Under the pieces are notes generated by a model. That model was given only the letters and a program-made list of their open reading frames with translations. It was not told the origin of the DNA and made no database searches. Made by a program: the position numbers and the translations under genes. Below are positions 22,416-33,649 of a stretch of DNA of 64,000 bases, in pieces. Source of the stretch: Dryomyza anilis (lineage: Eukaryota; Arthropoda; Insecta; Diptera; Dryomyzidae). The stretch is taken from the NCBI GenBank assembly GCA_951804985.1, contig OX638130.1:7240791-7304790 (forward strand). Direction: 5' to 3'. Every line of letters begins with the position of its first letter. Positions within the stretch are counted from its first letter, which is position 1.

Positions 22416-23890
22416 GTTAAATGTTATGATCATTAATGAAAAATAAATTTTTATAAACATTTTTACAACATTTTTTATACTTCTTTCTTCACATTTCACA
22501 GATTATGAGTTATAATCATTAATAAATAAATGTTTGTTATGAATTGCATCTCATTCAAAATCAATTAATTATAATTTATGAGTAAAATTAAACATTATGC
22601 TAAATATTAGCATTAATTAACCTTAGACATAATACTTGCTAAATAGTTCACAATTTATTTATAAAATATTATGCTCATTTATGAATAAAAACTTCTTATA
22701 TACTCTTTTACATATTCTTATACGAGTTTTGAGTTAAACTTTAGATTATGCAAAAAAAAAGATAATTATCAAAATATTACTCCCCGTTTTTTCTACAGTT
22801 CAGATATTATAAGTTAAAATTGACGATCATTAATGAATAGATCTTGCTTATGAAGTCTTTAAAATAATCATTTAATCATAATTTATGAGTAAAACTTAAG
22901 ATTATGCTGAAACCTCAATTGAATATAACTGAATTGACGTTTCAGCTTAATCTTAAGTTTTACTCATAAATTATAATTAGTTGATTATGTGAAACTTGCT
23001 TTATTGTTCATAGATTACGAGTTATGTTCATTAGTGAATATAAGTTTATTTTTAATTCGAATTCCAAATCTTGCAATTATAACTTATGTGTAAAACATAG
23101 GATTATACAAAAAATTTAAAATAATTAAACATAACTTTATTGTTCATGGTTTATGCGCACTATTCATTATGCATAAATGTTTGTTATAAATTCATTCGAA
23201 TTCATAATATAGCAAGCAAAATTTATGTATAAAGCTTATGATTGTTGTTAAAACTCAAATCAATTCGGTATAACTCGTAAATTTTTCTTTATAATTCACC
23301 AATTATGAGTGATACTCATTAAAGAATATAATCTTGTTATAAATTTATAATTTGTTAATCATAATTTATGAGTAAAACTTATGATTATTCAAAAAATTCA
23401 AATTAATAACACATAACTCATACATCTTGCTTTATAGTACACAGATTATTACTTATATTCATTAATGAATAAAGGTTATTGTAAATGTGTGCTCTTTTAA
23501 ATCATTCAATTATAAATTATGATTAAAACTTTGGATTATGTTGAAATTAATATTAAATAAACATTACTTATTCTTCTTTCTGAATAGTTTACAGATTATG
23601 CGTTATATTCATAAATGAATTAATGTTTATTGTTAATTCTTGTTTATTTATAATCTTCTAATCATAATGTTTAATTAAAATTAAAGATTATTCAAAAATT
23701 AAATAAAACATTTAAAATTTCTCACATAAATGAACTGTTCTGTTCATTTATGAATAAATATTGCTTTTGAACTAACACGAATCATGAGTAAATTCTATTT
23801 TATGCATTATGCCTTATTAATTTTATTCATATTCACAAATATTCTGTGTAATACTTGCATTTATCCAAGAATGAATAATAATTTTGTTTT
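22416..23890. repeat. ~150-bp tandem array with ATTATGAGTTATA
   Basis: About nine diverged copies of an order that reads CACAGATTATGAGTTATA, TCATTAATGAATAAATGTTT, GTTATAAATTC, AATCATAATTTATGAGTAAA, ACTTATGATTATGC, AAAAACTCAAATTAA. Copies begin near 22498, 22660, 22835, 23010, 23150, 23295, 23447 and 23590. One inverted half unit, TAATCTTAAGTTTTACTCAT at 22949-22968, pairs with 22888-22907 and could fold back. Confidence 0.85.
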
Positions 23891-24829
23891 TAAAATTCGA
23901 ATACCTGAATAACAAATTCTCACCGTGTAATACGGCTTACCTTTAAGTCACTGGTAGTGAGTTAAAAAATACAAACTAGTGTTCGTTGCGAACATTCTAC
24001 GAACGAAGAGCTGTGTGAAAATGAAAGGACTTGAGGTACCCAAGGCGGCAGGACATACAGCGCCAGCTGCTTAAAAGAAAAATAATTGCTGAATGAGTGA
24101 GCGTGCCAAATAAAAGCATTTTTTCTATGACAAAATTTATTTTTGCATTCATTGCATTTGTGATAATGTTGACGACGCTATTAATGTTGTTGAAATTATA
24201 GTTTTTTATTTTGTAGTTGCTGTTGCTGATGATGTTGTCCATGCAAATCTTGTCAGTGTTAATTTATGCAAATTTCAAAGACATCCCAATGCTAGATGGC
24301 AATGAGTTTCACAACGCTCGACAGCAGGACGCTTTTATGCAAAATTATTGGAGCAAATTTGTATTTAATTAATTTGAAAAAGTCATAAAATAGCATAATA
24401 GAAATAACAGCATAATAGTAATAAATAATTATAATAAATAGTGGTAGAAAATATTTGTCAAAATATAGTTCTAGTTGCGTGCTAAAAGTTTCGTTAAGTT
24501 TGCATTGCGGGGAGTTGCTGAATTCATATTGGTGTTGCTTTGATTATTTATAATGTTTATTATTGCGCAGGAATTTCCAAGTAATTGCAAATATTTCAAT
24601 TAGTGTAATTAAAGTATTTGCTTGAGTACACTTCAGAAAATTCTACGAGTGACTCTCTCGCATAAAATTCATAAATGAATGAATGCGTCCATGAAGTAAT
24701 GAATGCTAGCAAACATAATTTTGATTTTAGCAGTTGCTGTAAATGCTTCAAATTTTACATTCAGTCGCATTACTGCTTTATTTTTGGTAAAAGTTTATTG
24801 TAAAATAATTATTTCAATGAAAATGCGTT
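23891..24829. other. Single-copy intron
   Basis: Ordinary complexity, including a GC-richer patch at 23920-24070 and 24280-24350. A minus-strand frame of 81 codons at 23997-24242 has no recognisable domain. An isolated TTTCGTTAAGTTTGCATTGC at about 24489 is an outlier of the array that starts at 24830. Confidence 0.4.
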
Positions 24830-26700
24830 AAATAAAGGTTTCGTTAAGTTTGTTAAATGTGCAGTGAGTAGCAAGGCAGCAATGTTGTTGTCGAAAAATG
24901 TTTAAGAATTATGATATTTATAATTAACGTAATTTTTAAAGGTAATTTTATGATTTCAAATTTTTTCGTTAAGTTTTTTAGTTCTAATATTTTAATTAAA
25001 TCTTAAAATTGCTATTTTTTTATAAAAATTATATCAAAATTAAGAGTGGTCTTTAAAATTTCTCAAAATTTTCAAATATTTTTGAAGTTTTCCAATTTTC
25101 GTTAAGTTTTAAAAATTTCGTTAAGTTTGCGAAAACAGTCGTCGTTCAAGGTAGAACATATTTTGATAATTAATTTTATGATTTAAAATTTTTTCGTTAA
25201 GTTTTTTGGTTCTAATATTTCTAATAAAATCTTAAAATTGCTGTTTTTTTATAAAAATTATATCAAAATTAAGAGTGACCTTTAAAATTTCATAAAATTT
25301 TCAAATATTTGTGAAGTTTTCAAATTTTCGTTAAGTTTTAAAAATTTCGTTAAGTTTGCGAAAACAGTCGACGTTCAAGGTAGAACATATTTTGATAATT
25401 AATTCAAGTTTCAAAGGCCTTAACAGTATTTAAAATAACATTCGTTAAGTTTTCAATACCATTTAGTAATAAAATTAAATTAAAATATGTTAAATTTAAC
25501 ATTTATGTAAACATACAACAAAATTTCAGTTTCGTTAAGTTTTTATAAATTTTCGTTAAGTTTTTAAATGTTCGTTAAGTCTGCAAAAACAGTAAACACT
25601 TCTTGTAGATCATGTTTTTATTTAAAACTCAAGTTTCAAATGCTTTTTTTAGTATTTAACATGACATTCGTTAAGTTTTTAATATTATTTAGAAAAAGAC
25701 AAAAAGTTCAGAAGTTGTTTAAACAATATTAAAGTTTCGTTAAGTTTATAAAAATGATCGTCAAATTTTAAAATCTTCATTAAGTCTGCAAAAACAGTCA
25801 TCATTTAATGTAGAGTATTTTTTTTTTTTTTTTTTGATAAAAAATTTAATTTTGAAATGTTATTTTCGACTCTGAACTAGACGTTCGTTCAGTTTTTAAT
25901 GTTACATAGTGAAAAAATAAAATTTAAATACATTAAATTCCACTTTTTGACGTAGATGCAAAAAATTTTAGTTTCGTTAAATTTTAAAAAATACTCGTTA
26001 ATTTAAAAAGTTTCGTTAAGTTTACTAAAACTGTCACGGTTTAAAGTAGAGCATATTTTTATGAAAAAACATATTTTTATAATTTTATTTAGCAGTTAAC
26101 AAAACATTCGTTCAGTTCATAATATAATGAAATATTAGAATCAGATTCCAAACATAGTCAATAATTTATTTTTTATTTTCTATATGACAGAGTATAGTTT
26201 TTAAGGTTTCGGTTAGTTTTAAAATATTCGTTAAAAAGTTTCGTTTAGTTTATAAAACTGTCGGCGGTTAAAGTAGAGCATATTTTATATGAAAATAAAT
26301 ATTTCTATAATTTTATATAGCACTTAACAAAACATTCGCTCAGTTTGAAATGTTATTTAATAGTTCAAAAATAGTTTTTTTTTAATTTCTACATGACAGG
26401 TTTTAAGTTTTTAAGCTTTCGTTAAGTTTTTGAAAGTTTCGTTATATTTGAAAGTTTCGTTAAGTTTTCAAAAACGTCTAGCGTTTAAAGTAGAGCATAT
26501 TTAATATGGAAATATATAAATTTAGTATTGTATTTAGCACTTAACAAGACATTCGTTCAGTTTATAAGGTTATTTTACCAAAAAATGCACTTCAAAACAT
26601 TTTAAGAAATTATTTATATAACAATTCAAGTTTCGTTAAGTTTTAAAATTTTTCGTTAAGTTTTAAAATGTTTCGTTAAGTTTTAAAATTGTAGAAATAT
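24830..26700. repeat. TTCGTTAAGTTT array, ~225-bp higher-order unit
   Basis: The 12-mer TTCGTTAAGTTT or a one-base variant occurs more than twenty times. It is grouped in a ~220-240-base unit: GTAGAACATATTTTGATAAT, then ACATTCGTTAAGTTT, AAGTTTTCAAATTTTCG, TTCGTTAAGTTTGCGAAAAC, AGTCGTCGTTCAAG. Units start near 25152, 25380, 25605, 25811, 26046, 26273 and 26490. The first two complete units (25143-25380 and the preceding one) are nearly identical; later units are more diverged, so homogenisation is local. Confidence 0.9.
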
Positions 26701-29700
26701 GATGAATAGCGACTATATTTAATGAAAAAATGTAAATATTAGCAATTTTTAATATTTTTTTCAATTCATTTAAAACAATTCTCATCAATTTTTTCATTTT
26801 CTTCCCACACTGTATGGCTTAAAATAATAACTTAAAATTGCAAATAATAATATTCCACTTTTTGCCGAAAAATATGCAATTTCATTGTATTTCAGCACGT
26901 CCATGTCGCACATTCACAGACGATCGACCCTCAGAACAACCTGAGCCTCAGATTAACAAATGTCGACATGCATAATTTAGCACAATTGCAAATGTATCGG
27001 AAACAATTTTAAATTGATTGCTGCACAAACAGACACAACGGCAAAATATAATAATAACTGATGATGGGCGATACAAAATGATTATAATATCGCAGGGCTT
27101 TTTGTCTCGAAAACGTAACGTGCCTCCCAATGTTTCTAACGCACAGTACATAAGCGGATTATTATTGTAAATTATTGCCAAAACGTTTTGGATTTTAGCT
27201 GCGCTTTACAAAAATACACACAGTCTCAAGTGCATAAAATAATTCTACAAAAATATATGATAAACCTTAAAACAGAGCAGTAGAAATTTTAAATTACAGC
27301 AAATTAGTGGTAGGAAGTGGTAAACGAAAAGGTATTTTTTTAGTAATGTTCTGGGACAGACAGTGACTTCATGGAACTTGTGAACAAGTGGGAATATGAG
27401 AAAAATGTAGAGAGAAAATGAAAAATTATATTTGCTAGTGAAATAATGGGAGAAAATTGCAAAAAATGATATATGTGAAATGTCAAATGCAGAAATAAGA
27501 GGCAGACAAAATAAAAGCAGACAAAAAGCAGACGAAAAGCAGTTACAAAATATTTTAAATAAAATTTAAAATAAACTTCATTCAAATGCCTTTAAATTTG
27601 AAATTTTTATAATGAAATCTTTCAGAATAAGGCACACGAAATACCCTATACTTACTATTGAAAAGTCTCCAATTTCTCTAAACTCAAACCTTCCAAAAAT
27701 AATCATTTTAACACCAACAATTAGCTGATTACCGGCTCAAATTCTAAACATAAAAATTATAAACTACAGAGCTTCAGAAACCCAGTTCAAAATCTCAAAT
27801 GCATTGAATGTATTTTTTTTTTTTGTTCATTATCATTACTCAACGCCGATGTGAATGAATTATCAGCATCCAAATGCCAACGAGCCAATGATTAATGATG
27901 CCTGTTAACATTTTGTGCTGCCAAAAATCTTTTACATGGCCCAGACATTTTACCCAACCAAATATAACCTCTTCTGCGCTGCTACCTACAATATAAAGTG
28001 TTAAGACCATTAAAAATTATCTGCTGTTGGGCGTTCGTGGTAAAAGAGCAACAGAAAATAAAAAAAAGAAAAAAAATGCAGTTATAGCGCTGAGTTTAAA
28101 TTTGACAGTTAAGCTGTGTTGTGTCAAGTTCAATCACCTCGTGGATTTAGGTTTTAAACGGCAGCAAACAGACGTTGCTCTGAGGTGATTTAAAAATGCC
28201 ATAAAAAAAGGAAAATCTCTGAAATAAGAAACAGTTTTAAAAAATAACTTAAGGCAGTTTTCGGGAAATGATTCATTGTTTTTAATACACAACTTTAATT
28301 CGAGTCATCTGGTTTCGTTGGAATTTAGGATAAGTTGTTGATTTGGGTTGGGTATTTGATAAAGGTTCTGCGGGATTTATTGAGGATTAAGCATATTATA
28401 TTTGTTATTATAAGAAAAAGTGTTTGCTATAATTTTTAAAATAAAAATACTGTTTACAAAAAACTTGTTAAGACTTTTACCATATTCTGGGGAAATCAAC
28501 TTAAAACCTAGAATTGTGATTTTCATTAAATTAAGTGCGTGCTTCCTCATTAAAAACTGCAATATCTAGCTAAATTTATAGAACTTTCATTAATCAACTG
28601 ACAATAGAATCATTTTTCCCCGAAAACATTTTAATCAAAAGTCATTTAATTTAACTATGACCCTCTGTACGAAAAGCACAATGACATCATAGCTTCTATG
28701 TCTTTCCTACAATGTATATCCTGCCTTTAAATGATTTTCCAGCACATTTATTTCGAGTATCGCTACTTCCCACTTATTTATCGATGCAGCAGCAATAAAT
28801 CAAATAAAACTTTCTTGTATTTTAATTTGCAAAGTGCTGTAAATTTACAAAAACTCAAAAGTTTAAACAGTTTATAGGACATAAAACCAATAACAAGCAT
28901 CTAAAAGCGAAAATGACGTCACCAAACCGCATTTTCGCCACCCCCCAAAATAAAATAATTTTATTAAAACTAACGTAATATGAGAACTCGACACTAAGAT
29001 CAGATATCCTATGAGTATAGACCACAAGGATGCGTACATAAAACAAAAATAGTTTGAGCATGTACAAAAAAAATTATATTGGGGGCTGTTCGAGCTATTA
29101 AACCATTTGAAAAGGAACTTGAATAGCAATATTGACAACGATATTGATACTTAACGAAGCCAAACATGGAGCGTATTTGATTTATGGCAATGCCAACCAA
29201 ATAGAAACAAACAAATCTAATAGGGAAATGCTTTAATTCATAGAAAGATATGTCTTTTGAACTATATTGAAAAGAAACTATAGAAAATAAATATGAAAAA
29301 AGAACTATAGCAAAAGAACTATCGAAAAAAAGATACAGTTACAAAACGGCGCCTTTATTTGCTAAAGTACTTGGTGATACTTTGAGGAAGAACCAAAAAA
29401 AACGAATTCTATTATTTTATGTTATGTATTTTATAGCATCCCAGTGCACGAACCATTAGTTCGATATTTGTTTTTGTCGCAAATAGTTAAATGTCAAACG
29501 GGAAATACAAAAACCCCTAAAAACCAAACTTCAATAAAAATAGACATTTAAAAGGGAAGATACGAGCTAGACTTCTGAATAAAAATAAACATAACAGAAA
29601 AACCAAATTTATTTTGAAGGGTTTATTGTGAGGGTGCAAATTGTATGGGTTGTTCGTAGAAAAAATATAAAATTTCTGTAGGGTTTTTGTTATTTTCCAT

Positions 29701-30157
29701 TTATGCGCTAATGAGCTACGCCTTGTTGGCGATAGTAATTGTTGCTGTTGCATATTTATAGACGTTCTAGATGGAAAAATTCACTGAGGTTGTGCACTAA
29801 AAATGATATTAAAATACAGCATATAAATTATGCATAATCGAACATTAGAAAATATGTAGTAATTTGTTAAAATTAGAGGGAAGTACTTTTTCAAATCAAA
29901 ACTAACAGAATTTTATAGCAAAAAAATGTGATGGTAATAAAAACAAGAAGGGTTAAAGGTTCTAAAGGAATTTTATAAGCTTTTAATATGAAACAGTATA
30001 GAAAATAGACGTGGAGCAAGGCAAAAAAAAACACTAAAAGAAACTAAACTAATAAAAAAAACAAGATAATCATAAAATCTGTAATAAAAAAAGTTTTTTC
30101 CATAATAAAAATCAAATTTAGTAAAACATGGAAATAAAAACCACGATTACTAAAAAC
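26701..30157. other. Mostly single-copy intron
   Basis: No tandem array was recognised. Apart from the exon-like patch at 26896, complexity is moderate, with patches at 27060-27170, 27840-28160 and 28620-28760. Minus-strand frames of 60-88 codons at 26948, 27340, 28377, 28855, 28872, 29009 and 29517 are hydrophobic, lack recognisable domains and overlap one another, and are not called as genes. Confidence 0.4.
26896..26975 (+). CDS. Weak candidate exon, in phase with the signal-peptide exon
   Basis: TTTCATTGTATTTCAG (ending 26895) is an acceptable 3' splice site, followed at once by a GC-rich patch unlike its surroundings. Spliced to the G left over at 5513, it would read ARPCRTFTDDRPSEQPEPQI then NKCRHA and stop at 26973-26975. 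The product would be a secreted peptide of about 47 residues before signal cleavage, with two cysteines in the new part. An open run of this length has an appreciable chance of arising at random, no polyadenylation signal was pinned down, and no family is recognised. It may instead be conserved regulatory DNA or nothing. Confidence 0.15.
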
Positions 30158-30600
30158 CCTAGTGAAAATTTGCCCGATGCGCCATCGTGAAATGATCGGG
30201 GTTTCGTCAGGTAACCCCTATTAGATCAAATATGATCATTGCCTTGTCATGCCCTTATCTTGCTCACCATAGCAGGGTTTGCATTATCTAAACAGCCAAT
30301 GGTCCCAATCAAAGCTACATTAGTTGTTCCTCATAAAGACATTTTCATCGGGCAATGATCAGGTTTCAATGAGGTATGATATTTTATTTCATCGGGTATT
30401 TGTAGTGCTTTCGTATGCTCATGTTTTAACAAGGCAATGGTCAGATAAATAATGATATGGGGAATTACCCGATCAGTACATGATCATTGCCTGAGGTGAG
30501 TACATGATCAGGACACTGCGTTACAAGGACATTATGGGCCTCGTCATATCCCGATCATCTCAAATAATGACATGATCACTTCTAGACCTTCTGTTAAGAC
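30158..30600. mobile_element. CCCTAGTAGAAATTT inverted-repeat element R4, copy 1
   Basis: Begins CCCTAGTGAAAATTTGCCCG and matches the element at 40859 in order: ATGCGCCATCG, GAAATGATCGGG, TATGATCATTGCC, CATAGCAGGGTTT, CATTATCTAAACAG, AGCTACATTA, ACACTGCGTTACAAGGAC, GGGCCTCGTCATATCCCGAT. The right terminal repeat is lost. Internally GATCA, TGATCGGG and GCCCGATCA recur in both orientations. It retains about 80 bases near 30360-30470 that are rearranged or deleted in the other copy. Confidence 0.8.
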
Positions 30601-30624
30601 CTCTAAATCTTCCATTTTTCTGTT

Positions 30625-30910
30625 TTTATGCCGAATATATTTCCGAACTTTCGGCTCGGAACCATATATATAAAGTTTGTGGTAGACGCAGAAAAGCAAA
30701 ATTTGTTTCAAATGCCTTCAGTTTATGTCCCTGAAATGTCCATAATAGACAAACATTTTATCAGACAAAATTGTTGACAGACTGAAAGCTGTTTAGAAAT
30801 ATTTTTTTTTCAATAAATATTAAACAGAAAAAGATGAATTTAAATCAAATTTTGCATTTTACTGCCTGTCCAGTAATCTGCCTTTAAAATTCTACAACAT
30901 TTGACTAACT
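30625..30910. mobile_element. Decayed R1 remnant, left of a MITE
   Basis: Scattered R1 phrases in degenerate form: CCGAATATATTTCCG, GTCCATAATAGACAAACATT and TTATCAGACAAAATTGTTGA. Boundaries cannot be fixed. Confidence 0.35.
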
Positions 30911-31061
30911 AGGGCACTATTCTCGTTTGATGAGAAATATGAAATGAGAATGAAAATGAGATAAAAACTATTTTCTTACTCTGCTAATAATATAAAAAAA
31001 TAGTTTTTGTCTCATTTTCATTATCATTTTATATTTTCCATTAAACGAGAATAGAGCTCCT
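30911..31061. mobile_element. 150-bp palindromic MITE (R5)
   Basis: The left arm starts AGGGCACTATTCTCGTTTGA and the right arm ends TTAAACGAGAATAGAGCTCC. The two arms are about 60 bases each and pair nearly along their whole length through TGAGAATGAAAATGAGATAA and AAACTATTTT, with a short central loop. It is flanked by decayed R1 sequence. No target duplication was clear. Confidence 0.75.
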
Positions 31062-31330
31062 GCTACACGAAATTTTTATTTTGAAACCTCAAACAAAATT
31101 TTAAACTGACACGAACAAATTTTATATTAAATGATGCCTATTTCGGAACATCCCCAAAATATGCCCTTTAAACTTCCATTTATCTTTAGGTTTGTCCGAA
31201 ATATTGCTGAAAAACATCCATATTTTATGATAACCTGCTATACGCCTCCCAAAAATCTACCATTTATTTAGTTTTAACCAAAAATATGCCCTAAATATTG
31301 CTGAAAAAATGAAACACATTGTCTTGAAAT
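31062..31330 (-). mobile_element. Decayed R1 remnant, reverse orientation
   Basis: Contains, in reverse order, CCTGCTATACGCCTCCCAAA, CTACCATTTATTTAG and AAAAATATGCCCTAAATATT, matching the R1 internal order CATATTTCCGGCAAACGCAC, AGATAAATGGAGT, GTATAGCAGG on the other strand. It is heavily mutated. Confidence 0.55.
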
Positions 31331-32939
31331 TCCTAGACACAATCTTTGACAGCCTTAATACATTTTTAATAAATTCTATATCATAAATTTCTATATCATA
31401 CATGGAATTTGGTTTAAAATTCTATAAAATTTAATAACCTGTACCATAAACTTCAATTTATATGTGTATTTATCGAAAATAGTTTCGAATTATTTCTGTT
31501 AAGAGACAAAAACATTTTCTGGCGATCCCAATTCAAAATCTTCGCCAATATAAAGAATATTCTGCACATCAGACAGAATTTCTGAAACCCAAATATTCTT
31601 TTAAAATCTCCTTCTATCTCAATATATTCAAGCTCTATTAAACTTTGATTTTCTTAATCAACTATTCTCCATCATCTCTGATCAGATACCTTATAATCGT
31701 ATAACCCAATAACCCCCCACCACATAACCTATATTGTATTCCATATTTACCCGCATATCTGTCATCTCTCAAACAAAACATGACCAAAACAAATACTTTA
31801 AATTTAAAATATTCCAAAAAAATATTTATAAATTGCATAGTTACAACTTTCAGATACATAAATAGATGCAGATACAGTAGATACATAATATATCGATATG
31901 TTAATTAAGGCATTTTGAAGAGTATACAACACAGCTGCTGGAAACTTCTACAAAAAGAAACCTTGACAAACGCACGCTATGAACATCAAGCGCCGCATCT
32001 TTGCATCCGCGCGCACATCCATCAGATACTTTATTATCAGCAACAAGGCATCACTTCAACCCGTACATTATTTTAATATTTTTACTTTGGTTTTTTGATA
32101 GCCATTCAGCAGCTGCGGTCTATCACAATGCATAGTACATTATTGGAAAACGCATTTTCAACATAAATTAATAGTAAAAAATACATTTATTAAATTTGTG
32201 GCGAACCGCGTATCTGTCAGATGCACAAGCCGCAGCACAGTATAGCTTTAAATGCACATCATCAATTTAAATAAAATTTTAAATTAAATTGAATACAATA
32301 TTAACTCGTTATTGGTCAGCTTTGTTACATGGTATGTGGCATAAAAATTGAAAAACAATGTAGTACATCATCTATGCATTAATTTAACTATGCGATACTT
32401 CATAGACAATCTATGCGCTACTTCATAAATCATTTAGTCAATTAATAACTCAAATTTTGAAATGGAAAATTGCCCGTGCAGTCAAATAATTGATATATTT
32501 GGGCGCTATATTTCGGACACAAACACCCCATAATTCTAATGTGGTACGGGCGCAGCGCCACCCTTATGCAATTATATTTTTATGCACGGCACGAGTCCAA
32601 CGGATACGCTTTGTTAGCTATTATTTTTATTATTTCAATTTCCCGAATGTATCTCAAAGATGCGTTTAGTATCTCTGTACTTTTTGTCTTTTTAGTCTGT
32701 TGTGCGCTCTATTATTGTAAACACAATTTATTGCAATGTAATACAATTTTTATTGTCTTGTTTTTCGGAACGTGGTGATTGAATTCTACCCTATCCTAAC
32801 TTTATTTTATATACTAAAACGTATCCTGTAGATACTGTTGCACATCCTCATCATATTTTACTGAACAATGCAGTTATTGCTTTTTCATACTTGAAATACA
32901 GACAAAAATAATAAAATAAACATATTTGATATAATAGTA
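31331..32939. other. Single-copy intron
   Basis: No repeat recognised. GC-richer islands occur at 31955-32050 (with CATCAAGCGCCGCATCTTTG and CCGCGCGCACATCC) and 32200-32245 (with GGCGAACCGCGTATCTGTCA). A plus-strand frame of 79 codons at 32539-32778 and a minus-strand one at 31662-31886 show no domain. Confidence 0.4.
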
Positions 32940-33190
32940 TTATTTGGCAATATAATAAAATGGTATGACAAAAAATCTGAAAAAATACTATATAAATAAT
33001 AGTTTTTTACTATTAAAAATAGTCAATAGGATAAATTATTATTTTAACCGGAAAATACCATTAAATACTACAAAATACCATGACATTTCCATTGAGTTTA
33101 TATGAAAATATTTATTTGTTGTATACTATTAAATCAATAATTGTCCCATTGACCAACTTTAATGGGATTTGAAGGAATTTTTTCTGGGTG
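32940..33190. mobile_element. Interspersed repeat R3, uninterrupted copy
   Basis: Order of landmarks: AATAGTTTTTTACTATTAAA, AATAGTCAATAGGATAAA, ATACCATTAAATACTACAAA, TATGAAAATATTTATTTGTT, GTATACTATTAAATCAATAA, TTGTCCCATTGACCAAC, TTTAATGGGATTTG, and an end TTTTTTCTGGGTG. The same order is present at 46555-47280, where a SINE interrupts it, so this copy shows the empty site. Part of it recurs at 39800-39905. Ends are not certain. Confidence 0.7.
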
Positions 33191-33649
33191 TTCTAAAAAC
33201 AACTATTGAGCTTTATAGTTTGAAAAACAAATGCTCCAACAATATTTTCTGTAGTTTAACATATTATTTCAAAATATGCCCTTCAATTAGATTTAATTGA
33301 AAATTCTCAAATTTATTGTGTTAAACAAACTTCCCAGGCCATTAAGTACTATGGTAGAGACAAAAATAAAACCCTTTTCTTACACACATAGACAGACAAC
33401 TAAAAATACACTTAATTAACAACTGCAAGAGCCACTTAAGAAATGTATAGAAACTACTAAAAGAGTTCATTAAAATTAGAATTAGCTGCAGTATAGAGTA
33501 TGCTAAATTTAGCTATATAGATGCTGGGAAATATGTCGCTTTTTTTTGAAGAACTTACAATGAAAGAATCATGCAACGTCGGGTACACAAGTCAATGTCA
33601 GCAAAATAATTATGCGTAAAAATCGGCATTAAACAAAAGTGAAAGTGAA
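33191..33649. other. Single-copy AT-rich intron
   Basis: Nothing recognised except short AT-rich phrases. Confidence 0.4.
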
